This document shows positions 52,501 through 64,000 of a stretch of DNA of 64,000 bases, in pieces. The notes beneath the pieces are model-generated. The model did no database searches and was not told the origin of the DNA. It worked only from the letters and a program-made list of their open reading frames with translations. This DNA comes from Hybos culiciformis (lineage: Eukaryota; Arthropoda; Insecta; Diptera; Hybotidae). The position numbers and the translations under genes were made by a program. The stretch is taken from contig OZ023274.1 of the NCBI GenBank assembly GCA_964007475.1, positions 95,427,750 through 95,491,749 on the forward strand, read 5' to 3'. How positions within the stretch are numbered: the stretch's first letter is position 1; the number at the start of each line of letters is the position of its first letter.

Positions 52501-55500
52501 AGAGTTTTTGAATTTGTACTGTAAGAATAATTACTTAATATTTTTGTATATAACAAATGCTAAATCCTTTAAAAAAATGTGTTTATTTAGTTCAAAATAT
52601 TACATTCTGGGAAATCGGATTTTTTTTTTTATTTTTTACCTATCCACTCAGTATATTCTCCAAAAGTCCATACAATTATGCATAGAGTTTTTAGAATATG
52701 TTTTTTTACTTAATTTAAATCCTATCATAGTATACATTATTAGCAATTAAAGTTTTCACATTCATAATCTAAGAAGAAAAAAAAAATAAAATAAACGAAA
52801 AATTATCATTTTATTTAAAATTTCTTTGAGCTTTTTATCTTATGTGCACTTGCTTATTTCCTTAATTTCAATTACTTTTTCATTCATGAATATAAGTAAA
52901 AAAATCAGTGAAAAAAATCTGTTTGAAAAAAAAATTAAAAGAAATAAGCCCTTATCTTCACCCACATAACTTCATAATATTTTTTAAATACACATCATAA
53001 ATTTTTTTAATTATTCAAAGACTTAAATAGTTTATTATATAATTTTTAATTATTCTGGCAAAATTGAAATAAAGAATACTTATATATATTTTTTAATAAA
53101 ATACTGATGTTGAAAATATTTTTTCCTGTCTGCGAATTTTTAAAGACATTGAGTTTTATTAAATTTTACTGAAAAAAAATGAATAAAAACTGATCTTTAA
53201 CAAAATATAAGTATAATGTAAATTAGATTTGGATTAGGTAAAATAAGATAGGTTGCCAACAAAAAAAGTTTTAGAGATAGAATTAGTATAAAATATACCT
53301 ACATATTATGATTTGGAACATCAAACTGAATCTTTAGGTTCTCAAAATAGTTAAATGGTAAATAAATCAAGAATTTATCATAACGCGACATCAAAAACTA
53401 TCTTATACTCATAACTATACATATATTTTTATTCTTAAATAATTTTTTTTTTCATCACTTTCGCAGTTTCCGGAAATTTTCTTTTTTCTTACTTTTCTTC
53501 TCTTTCTTGGTATTTGAATTGAAAATAATTTTAATTGTTTTGTAAGGAACAAATGAAAATCGTACAGGAAAGTATATAGTATTTTCTGTGTTCATTCAGA
53601 AAATAAAAAAAAAAAAACTTAACTAAAAAGCAAAATTAAATCCAATAAGATTTTTCAAAATTTCCATTTTCTTTAGATAAAAAAATAAGAAAATAAAAAG
53701 GCAAATACCTACATTTACAATTATATCCTTAAAGAAAATTTTATTTCGCATTGTTTTTTATCCTTAAAATCTTATTTTCTTTTGTCTTTTTTAAGAATTC
53801 TTCTTCAACTTAACTACTTTGGTATACTAAAAAATAAATAAAAAAAAATGAAATAAAATAAAATGTAAAAGTTAAAAAGAGTTCATTTAATTTAAATTTT
53901 CTTTTTTTATGTTCTTCAAAATTTTTTTTACTTTAAATTCATATTATTCATGGAAAAGTTCGCGAATATTTTATTTTAACATAAAAATGCGATTTCGAAT
54001 ACGAAATTTAGTTTTCGAGGAGTAATAAAATACTATGGTTGAAGAAAAACTTTAAAATTTGTGACTGAAAGCAATATTCTTTGATATGACACCAGATACA
54101 GGGACAATGATTTTTTTTTTTTAAGAAAACTCATCAAGATTAGAATTTTAATATTAATATCGAAATAAGTTGAATACATTTAAAACAATTTATTAAAACT
54201 GTCAAATCATAAAAAAATGTAATATATTACGAATTTCTTAATTAAAATATCATATAATGTTCGCCAGTTGGTTTGGTAAAACTAGAATTCTAATTTTTCT
54301 AATAGTATAGACTTTAAATATAAAAATTAATTATATTTGTATTTACAAATTAAAAATTTTTTTTTTTTATTAATTGTTTTTAAAATAAATTTTATTTTTG
54401 CTTAATTTTTATACAAAAATAATAACTTAAAATATTCAGAATTTCCAATTTTCATATATATACAATATACATGTATATTATATCCTTGAAACCCTTGAGT
54501 TAACAAGAAAAGAGTTATATAACAGTTGAAACTATTAAAAAAAAAAAAATCATAAAATAAATAATATAAGGGAAAGATAAATAGAAAGCAAAAAAAAAAA
54601 AAAAAAAACTTAAACAAAAAGAAATTTTCAAAAAATATAAAATAAAAAAAAAAACATATAAAGTAAAATGAAACTCTTGGGAAAAATATTTATAAAAATA
54701 GGAAAATTTTTATACAAATACGAAAAAAAGAAAATCTTTTCGAATAATATTTGTATAAAAACAAATAATTTTCTTAAGTACTTTCTTCGTTCATTTTTTC
54801 ATTTTTTGTAATATGTTTTTCTCTTTTTTTGCTTTTCGTTAAGGACTCTTGAGGCTTTAACCTCAATACAATTGTATTTATATTATTATAACGTTAATAT
54901 CTCTTATTTTCTGTTATTGTTCTTGTTGTTGTTGTTTTGCGAAAATGAAAATAAAAAAGATATTGAAGTTTCTTTTATAGATAATATGATGAGACAAAAG
55001 AAAATTGTTCCTTGTTATATTTTCGGTTGCGATATTTACTTTTTTATTAGCAGATTTATCTATTAAACTATATAGCAGAGTTTTTTTTTTATTATTATTT
55101 TCTTATCTTTGAATGTATAATGTGAAAAAGTAACAAATACCAAAGGTGGACTACCTATGGAAAAGTTGAGGCCTTAAAGTTATTTTTTGCATACAACATC
55201 TTTAATTAATTAATTTAAGTGTTAAGTCGAAAGGTGTATTTTCTTTTTTCTTTGATATTGTTAGTTCCAATTATTAAATGTCTATTTTATAGAATATAAT
55301 AAACTGGCTTATTTACTTAACATTTTTATTAGCGATGCAAAAATGTATGTTCCTAATTAATATAAATGTCTACAATTATTTTGTAAAAATTAATATATAA
55401 AATAATATTATATGCACAAAAGTCACTGTATAATAAGGGTATATAAAAATAACTAAATAATTCTATAGTAAATATTTTATGTTTACATAAAATATACAAT

Positions 55501-56993
55501 AACTATTTTTCTATTAAGAATATTTTTTCCTTCATCCTTGTTTTTATATATAAGAACCGGAAATATTTTTTGAGGATATTAAAAGCATAAAGACATATTA
55601 AAGTTAATTTCTGATAAAAATATTAAAAATCAAGTATTTTTATTAATATTTACTTTTCAGGAAAAAAAATGTATTTATGTCTATTGAACATAATCATATA
55701 ATTTTATTTAAGCATTATGTATATATATATTTTTATGTTGATATAAGTATTAGAATAGCATATGTATCTACTTGCTTTATTTTTCTATTATGTATAATGT
55801 ATTTTGTATGCTTAAATGTATTATTCAAAATCACACTTTCAATATAAAAAATAATTGTAGTTTTATTTTTAATGAACCTTAATATCGAACATAACACAAT
55901 GTTTAGGTCTAGAATTGTCTGTCAATTATTTAGCCATGTATATAAGGGTACAAAAGATATTCCGGAATTGGGAAAATTAATTTTCTTATTACATTTAGTC
56001 GCTGTTCACTTTTCAAGTTCGAATGTCATGGTCACAGTCATAGTCATAAAACTGAAATTGTTTTTAATATTACGTCGAATTCTATCAAAACAAAATTGAG
56101 TTTAAATTTAATATAAAAGCGTTATACAAAAAAAAGATCCAATTATCTTTAACAAATAATTTTCCATAATATACAATTTTCTTCAGTTTTCCTTACATTA
56201 TGTCATTTGATTTTACTCGGGTAAATTTATACAGAAAATAATATTAACATTATTTAAAAAATATTAAAATTCATAAAAAAAAAAAATTATTTTAAAATAA
56301 CAATTTTTGTTTTCCGTCTAGTTATATGTAAATTTTTCATTTATTCTTCAAAATAAAATAATATAATATTAAACCTTTTCGTCATACTTAATAATAATAT
56401 TTCCATTATTTAACATATTTTAAATCGACATAATCTTATATAGACTTTTCCAAAAAAAAAAATATCTATCTTTATATATAAGTATATTTATGTAATTTTA
56501 TTTCCAGACAAAATCATTATTCATTTGGGAATTAAATTTAAAACTGTCAGAAAGAAAATTATATTTTTTTTCTTTTTCTCTTCGCAGCTAAAAGGAAAAT
56601 AAGAAAATCTCTAAGGATGTTTAAAAATATATATCCTTAATTTTATTTTCTTGCAAAAAAAAAATTATTTACTTAAAAATATCAATAAAAGAAAAATGCC
56701 TACATAGAGCAATTTCACGAAACGAATTATTATTTTTTTGAAAGGAAATGTAGAATTATTAAAAACTATACACTAAAAATATTTATTTGTTTGGCGATCC
56801 TAATGAGATAATATGAAATTTCATTTTAGAACTTAGGAAATATGTACGATTTAGGGGTATCTAATAAAATATGCAACCTGGTCCAAACGATGTAAGGCTA
56901 AGAATTTAAGAAAACAGGGCTATATGAAAAAATTTACTTACATTCTCTCCCGAAAAATTATTATTTTTGTCTTATCTCATAAGTACCACCTAC
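46539..56993. other. gene-poor AT-rich stretch
   Basis: No exon with recognisable protein content was found. Open frames of 60-80 codons (for example 49294-49518, 52508-52750 and 55872-56099) have no motif, no splice context and the Phe/Ile/Lys/Asn bias of random AT-rich DNA. Poly-A and poly-T runs of 10-20 bases are frequent. It could be intergenic DNA or intron of a gene outside the window. Confidence 0.55.
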
Positions 56994-58034
56994 TAGTGTG
57001 TCCAACCCCGATAATCGAGTAACCGAGTACTCGTCGATTTTGAGGATTTTCGTATTACTCGGTTAACCGGTTAATTTCATCGAGTAACCGAATAGTTAGT
57101 TTTTAGTTATCTTTTAAGCAAAATAAACAAACATTTAACATTTCCTATAATAAACATTGGAATTTTGGTACACGGATTTCCGTGCAAAAATGTATTTCGC
57201 CCTTTACGACACCAAAAACACACGAAAACACTGAAATTTGAGCTTGGACAAAGAATTGAAGCTTCTAGAATACAATAGAGGCATACGTTCCGTACAACTA
57301 GAAAGGTTGTACAACTACTATTAATTATGAAATTGACCTACTGCGTCCAAGCGAGTTTTTTTGTAGCTGGTACGATGAAAACTAAAATCCGAAATCGAAC
57401 GAACCCGGAAACATTAAATTTACTAATTTTCCTTATATGTTATTTCCAAAATAAATAATCCGTATACACGGTATTAAATTAAAACACGGTAATTAACACG
57501 GTATTAAATTAAAATGAATTAACTGTTTTAGTAGTATTGCAGTTGCAGTATTGTTCTGTTAGTACTTACATATTTATTATTTTATTTTTATCATTTAATT
57601 ATTGTAATATGCAATTTAACAATGTTTATTAATAATATTAAACAGATGTGCTAGAACGAGCTTCGGAAATTCGTTTTCAGTTCGCAGCTCGAGAATGTGG
57701 AATGCTCTCCCATCAAAATTGTTCCCGACAGCTGGCGCACGTTTGACTTGCGATTTGCGCCGCTTAAGAAAAGTGTACATGATTACTGTCCCACTTTTAA
57801 ATCCCGTCTAAACTTCCTTTCCATTACCAAATCCATACTTCTTTAAATATGAGGGGTATCCCACCTAGTGATTAGGTTACTTTAATATAAAAAAAAAACT
57901 ATAATAAGAAGATTAAACCATAAACTCAAATTTTATTTTTTATTTTTTATCTTAATTTAGTTTCGAGTAACGTAACCGAGTAACCGAGTACTCGTTCCGG
58001 GTATTAAAAAAACTCGAGTAATTTGGATACACTA
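56994..58034. mobile_element. hAT-like non-autonomous element with perfect 8 bp TSD
   Basis: The ends are TAGTGTGTCCAA on the left and TAGTGTATCCAA (reverse complement) on the right. The flanking 8 bp CCACCTAC occurs exactly on both sides (56986-56993 and 58035-58042), the target-site duplication expected for hAT transposons. Both ends carry repeats of CGAGTAACCGAGTACTCG-type palindromes. No transposase frame, so non-autonomous. The 1041 bp interior includes a non-LTR retrotransposon fragment. The intact duplication suggests fairly recent insertion. Confidence 0.85.
57659..57900 (+). pseudogene. non-LTR retrotransposon 3' end (reverse-transcriptase tail), broken
   Basis: Frame starting 57674 reads FSVRSSRMWNALPSKLFP, the R-x-WN-x-LP motif found near the C-terminus of many LINE-type (Jockey/CR1-like) reverse-transcriptase proteins. 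After a frameshift the reading continues HDYCPTFKSRLNFL to a stop at 57844-57846. A short 3' untranslated region and an A run (about 57889) follow. It is 5'-truncated, which is usual for LINE insertions, and lies inside the hAT-like element. Exact clade not determined. Confidence 0.65.
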
Positions 58035-58042
58035 CCACCTAC

Positions 58043-61000
58043 CAAAGATTTGCTTGTTAAAGACAAAAATATTATTAACTTTCGAGCGGCAAATAGTAAA
58101 AAATTACAATAATTAATAACTTTCTTTAACTGAAAAGTAACGTAAAATTATTCTATTTAATATAGAAAGAAAATCTCTTAAACTAATTTTTTTCTTTTTG
58201 CAGATTTTTAGTCGCAAAGACCTATATTAAATTACATTGGTAATGTTAGCAAAAAGACTAAAAGTATATTATGTTTAACACCAGTTTTTCGTAGGTCTCT
58301 ATGGCCATAAGGTAAATTTATTCTCTTTGTGAAAATATTTTTTATTTGATGCATTTATACACTAAGAATAAATGGAAAATTAAGGAAAAGTGAAATGATT
58401 TACTCTATTTAGGTGTTTTATACAATAGTTTCGAAAAATGATTTTACATTTTAAGTTTTTATTCTACCTAGTGGTAAACTTTATTTTACGGTGGGATAAA
58501 CTAACTTAATACTTCGAAATTTGAACTGTAAATGAATTAGGCGAATCGATTGTTACAGGCTAAATTGCAGAATAGATTAGAAAAATTATACAAATAAATA
58601 CAAATTCACACTTAAAGAAAACTTTATATTTTCTACAATTCCCCGCACAATTACTTAAAATTCTACTAAGATAACCTTCCACCAATGAGAGAAAAACTTT
58701 CTACAAAAGAAAAAGGAAAAATTTTGAAAATCAACTTGAAAACGTAACGTCTTTCATATAGAGGCGAACCAAAATAATAGAAAATAGTTTTATGTGTAAT
58801 TCAGTTGAAATTCAATGTAAAACATGTATATACTAAAGTTGTATAGTAAAGTTGTATTTTATCTGAACAAAATATACAAATTTTAGGATGTAACATTTAA
58901 ATTGGTATATATAGAAAGATATATGAGAATAAATTTTGATTATATTTATCATTTTAATTTATCATCAGGATAAAATCCTAAAATTGCTTCTAGCAATTTC
59001 TATAAGGACATGATATATTCCTGTTTTGTTTTTTTTTGTTTTTAATTTGTTAGAAGTTCATGACTTCACTTCGTTTTACTGATTTTCAATTCAAAATCTA
59101 CCGAACTAGAAAATTTTTTTATATCATAGAAATAGATACACACAGATAAACTAAATATACATATTATATATTATATATTACTATATATAAGATTTTTTTT
59201 ATATAAAAATATTCTATAATAATGTTTTATTTTGAATTGGTGCAGTCAACCAGAAATGAAAAAGTTTTTTTTTTCAAAAACCACAATATACCTTTGATAA
59301 CTCTTTACAATATACGAATTTTATATAAGAGCTTTTAAAATAATATTTTCATTTTATAACAAAATTTTTTGATAACATGAGCATGAATTTAGTTTATTTG
59401 TTTTTTTATTTTTTTTATTCAAACCCCGAAATATTTAACAAAACAAAAATAGTTTATGTTTAATATTCAATTTTTGAATGAGAGTCGCTTTATAATGTCT
59501 ATAGTTACATATGTTTCATAAAAAAAAAGTGTAGCTGAAGTTTCTGAAAATAGAATAGGTGGTATATACTTTATATACGCAAATCTATCTATAATTCATG
59601 AAAGAAATATTTCAACTAAAAATATAATTTATAACTAAGGTATGATATTAACTTGTTGCTTACATTTTTGACGTTTTATTCATGCAAATTATTATTATAT
59701 ATACCAAAAGGTATTCATAAAGTTATTAACATTTTATACACACACATATAAATATTAACTTGTGATTCAAAAGAGCTCCTCTACGGTCAAAAAGTTTTAC
59801 TTAAATATTCTTAAAAGCTCTTAATGAAAAACCTCTAAAAGCAAATTTAAATAAAAGAAAAAAAAAATGTTTACGAAATATTTTTATTCAAGAGGGACGC
59901 ACACTTTTCCTGAGGAATTTTATATTTCAACATTATGTATACCTACCTACTACTGTGCTAAGCACATACATCATATTTTTAGAATATTTAAAATATTCAT
60001 TTTCTAGTTTATGGTCATATTTTATTCTTGGAAAATTCTACAAAAAAAAAAATGTAGGTATTTTAAGATTTTATTGTTGTCTAGCATTTGATTTTTAGAT
60101 TTATTAAAAAAAAAAAAAAAATAGAAGAAAAAATAACTGAAATATTGAAGTACCTTTTGTCTGGAATAACTTAACTTTTGAGTATCTGGCTTACTCATAA
60201 TTCTTACCTACATAGACGCATAGACCTATATATTGTGTGTGCGTATGTTCTTTTAAGAATTTTCAATTATATTTTACATTAAAAAATAATTATTTTAAAA
60301 GTATTTTTATACTTTTTTTTTTCTCCATTAAAAAGGAAAATTTTTTATCATAAAAATATTTGTGTACATTTATATATGCTAACTACACATTATGTTTGGT
60401 ATACATTATATAGATTCACACATTGAAGTACTTACTAACATTCTACATTTTATTTTTTGAAAAGATTATGAAATTTTATATGTAAGTAAATTTCGTAGAA
60501 TATGTTGCTTTATATGGTTTAGAAGATGGTTTCGGAAACTAATCGAGACATGGCATAGTTTGATTGAATGTTTCCATGATCAGTTAGTTCTTTGTTTTGA
60601 ATTTCGGATTCATCTTTTTACAAAGCCAAAACTCGCTTATCCTGGATCCCATTAAAAATTTAATTTTTAGTCCATGCATTAATGTGTTAATTATGCACGT
60701 TGTATTAAAATTCCATGTTGTAAACTTTGTAAAGAAACTAAACACGATAGCATTTAGATCTCATTACATAATGTAACAATAGATAACATAAAACGAAATA
60801 TACTAACATTTAATATTATTTATTAACTAACGACGACAAGAAAGAAAGGGCAGGAATAGTTATACGGACTTGCCCTTAATTTGAAACAATGTGTGTATCT
60901 TATTCCAGTTGATTAAAAGCTCAATTTAACAAATCATCTCTCTTTATATACTGCACTATCAAGCTCGACATACTACACTATAGATTCCCAGACATAATTA

Positions 61001-64000
61001 TTGAAATAAAAAAAAACAATCATTTTTTTTTTTTATATTTTCTTGACAAGATTCAAGTTTTATAATTGTTTTTATTTTAATCCCAGACTTACATAAATAA
61101 ATTATTATAATTTTCAAAAACTCTTAATCCGATTTGAAAAAAAAAAAAACAAAAATAAAACTTTTAAATATCTTGTTATTATTTTGAAATATATCTGAAT
61201 ATATAAATTTTAGCTTATTATTATTTTATTTTTTTTTAAGGATTTTGGCTGGAAAACTTTATTTGTTTATTATAGCAATAAAAGTAATTATTTCTAATTA
61301 TTTTTGATTAAAAAAGTATAAAAATAAATTAGTTTTTAGTATATATACATTATACATAATACATAATAATATGATGCATAAGTTATATACTTACATATAA
61401 ATTGAGAAAAACAATTAAATATATTATTTTCATAATTTCACAGACATAATAATTAAAAGGAATTAAAAAGTTTGTATAAAAAATAAAAAAAAATATAAAA
61501 TTTATTCTGGAAACTTATCAAAAAATTTCAAAACTAAATAAATTTAGTTTTAGTAAATTCTTACCAACACACACACCCAATGATGATAATGTGAAGACTA
61601 AAATTTTCCCTTCTAAAGAATTATTAGAGTTGAATGAAGCTATTTACTAAATATGTTATATGTATATAGTAAACTTAGCTTAGCAAGCATGCCGTGTTCA
61701 ATGTGTTCGTTCGGGGAAATTGAAAGTAGGGAAAGCTTATACTATGAATAAAATAAATAAAACTTATTTGAATCTTGATTTGGAGAATAATTAAATAAAT
61801 GATTTGTTAAAGGAAGAATTTCCGATATCATTTTGTTAAAAATAAATGTCAACTACCTACTTAATTAAATTAGAAAAATTTAATGAATTTCGTTATAAAT
61901 AAAAGCTCTTGTTTAATCTACACAAAACATAAAAGCCTATAAATACACGAAACCTAAGCTAATATTAAAATACATTTTCACAATTAAAATTATTAAATAT
62001 TTGTGTGCATAATTAAGAACATTTTCAACACATAATTTCATTTTGCAAATAATTTTTGTGTATCATGCTTATGTACGAAAAAAAAAAAATAAAAAAAAAA
62101 ATCTGCAAACAAATTGAAAATAAACTTATAAAAGACTTTTAATTAGTTTAACCATTAAAAAAAAAAAAAATTAATATTTAATTATGAATATTATGGAAGG
62201 AAAAGGAATTTATAAATTCATTATTATTATTATTATTATTATTATTACTAAACTATTATGAAAATTATTTTATGTGGAAATTTTTAATTGAGGTCCTTAT
62301 AAAAAGCATATAAAATATATAGTATACATAAACGAGTGCACATTCAGATCAAGTTTTAAGTATTCAATCCTCATAAATTGATTACAGTTTTTAATTATGA
62401 AATTAAAATTTCACCTTGTTGAAAATATTTTATGATTTTTTTTTTAAATTGAAAGTTTGAATATTTTTATAATAATTAATCTTTGAGGGGTTTATGGCTT
62501 CAACTAGGTACACTGACTAGACCTAAAAAACCGATTAATAAATTATGGAATAGAAAGGAATTTGAAAAATTGTGATATATTGAGAATAAAGTATATTATA
62601 CGAAAACAAGAACTCAATACTTTGCCTACACATATTATGTTGGAAATATCATTTCATTTTGTGTAATCTTAAGTGAAATATCATATATTTACAAGAAGTT
62701 AAAACTTTTGTTTTTTTTTTTTTTATTCTTTACAACATCGGATGAACATTTTCTTTTAAGAAGTAAAAAAAAATAAATAACAACTTGATTTCCGTATTTT
62801 TCATTTTTATCAGTTTTTTTTTTTTTTTTTTTAACAACATAATAATAAGGAACATTAACTTAATCCTAAAAATTAATTCAATAGAAAAAAAAATTACAAA
62901 AAGAAAAGAACAGCATTTTAAGCTTTTCATACCATAATAATTTAAAAAGAAAAACAACCTCAATTAACTTTATGTCCTTTTGTATACAAACCACATAGTA
63001 CACTTAAACATATACTGGGTTCAATTAAATTTGAGGTTATAAGAAAATTAAGTAAAAGATGTCAATAAGGAAATAAAAAACTGGCTACTCCCAAGACAGT
63101 AGCAAATCAAATTCAATGCTATAGGGGCCAGAAATAATATTGAAAAACATTTAATGTTCATGAATTCCTCAGAATGTGTAGACTATACAGAAAGGAAATT
63201 TAATCAAATCTCAATACTATGTAATTATACTTAGGAAACTACACTATAGATAGAAACAATAAAAATAATTTATATTAAATTTCTATTTCATACTTTTCCT
63301 TTACATCAATTACAGATAACTTAAAAAAAATAAATATATATACCCCCATATAATAAATATGAAAATTTGACAAAAATAATGAAAAAGTCGACAAACATGA
63401 AAACAAAAAAAAAAAAATAAATAAAATTTGGTATTTTCTTCTTTTTTTTTTCCACATTCTTAATTATACAATGTCACGCACTGCGAATACCAAAGTTTTT
63501 CCTTTTCCTCTACATATATTTAGTATATTATATACAATAACAGAAAATATTTAAAGCGTGAAAGGATTGTCATTTTTATAGGAAAATTTAATTTGTTAAA
63601 ATAATCACAAAAATATTCTAAAAGATAAATTGGATATATTATATAAAATAGGAAATATAAAAATAAAAAAACAAATGGAAAAATGTCAACATAATTTTGA
63701 GAAAATATAAATAACAAGAAAATATTTAAATTAAAAGAGGATTGTTGAAATTAAATTTAACAAATTAATCATTTCAAAAAAACCACAAAGTCGAAGACAG
63801 AGAATGAAAGTTTGATTTTCTACCTATAGATAGATTACTATATAGGCATATAGATATATTTAAAGTGAATGACAGAAAATTCAATTTTTCGAAGAACTTA
63901 TTTTTCATGTCAGTAAAGATTAAAAGTTAATGAAAATTATCTCTAACTACATTTGGATTTTTTTTTAAACTGCCTTGAACATTTAGAGGTTTTAGACAAT
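58043..64000. other. gene-poor AT-rich stretch
   Basis: No exon or RNA gene recognised on either strand. An ATT microsatellite lies at about 62219-62248. Minus-strand frames at 62730-63717 are Phe/Lys-rich and run through homopolymers, so I do not consider them genes. Confidence 0.55.
62219..62248. repeat. ATT microsatellite
   Basis: About nine tandem ATT units; simple repeat. Confidence 0.85.

Noticed and set aside
55872..56099. A 75-codon plus-strand frame with somewhat less biased composition
   Set aside because: No recognisable motif, no splice-site partners and no similar frame nearby.

Overview
The window looks like nuclear DNA from an AT-rich insect. By eye, well over three quarters of the bases are A or T. 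Genes are split by introns with ordinary GT-AG sites, the intergenic space is full of homopolymer tracts, and the two clear enzymes (a three-histidine-box acyl-CoA desaturase and a GH13 maltase) are typical insect multigene-family members. I cannot name the species.

Layout. (1) About 1-7 kb, minus strand: two exons of a large Gln/Asn/Ser-rich protein, separated by a 4.2 kb intron with compatible phases. The downstream exon ends in a motif that resembles, from memory, the Nance-Horan/GUK-holder family (tentative). The intron carries a hAT-like non-autonomous element (3380-4911), which may hold a second, nested element. (2) About 7-16.3 kb: no convincing exon; one Rel/GATA-like motif pair near 12.26 kb. 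(3) About 16.36-32.9 kb: a tandem duplication carrying desaturase genes. Unit 1 holds an intact four-exon gene (19256-21797) plus a second, phase-compatible first exon upstream (16901-17168). Unit 2 holds an unprocessed pseudogene (26287-29002) with three premature stops, damaged splice sites and an 8-codon deletion. The two units differ greatly in similarity from stretch to stretch. (4) About 32.9-44 kb: gene-poor, with a TIR-bounded element (35941-37130) and a cluster of ACATGT palindromes (42456-42973). (5) 44070-46437: a complete seven-exon secreted or membrane-exported alpha-glucosidase (580 aa) with all three catalytic acids. (6) 46.4-64 kb: no recognisable gene; one hAT-like element (56994-58034) with a perfect 8 bp target-site duplication, containing the C-terminal tail of a non-LTR retrotransposon reverse transcriptase.

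The most unusual signal is a pair of TIR-bounded elements (26816-27581 and 35941-37130) built on the same plan with different sequences. Each has near-perfect A-rich terminal inverted repeats, a short element-specific motif repeated throughout both arms (AACGAA/TTCGTT in one, TTAACA/TGTTAA in the other), a central RNA-polymerase-III-promoter-like module, and a long A-rich or T-rich simple tract beside it. The first module is tRNA-like (A box plus B box). The second joins the same tRNA-like A box to the internal control region of 5S rRNA. I know of no described family with this plan, but could not search for one.
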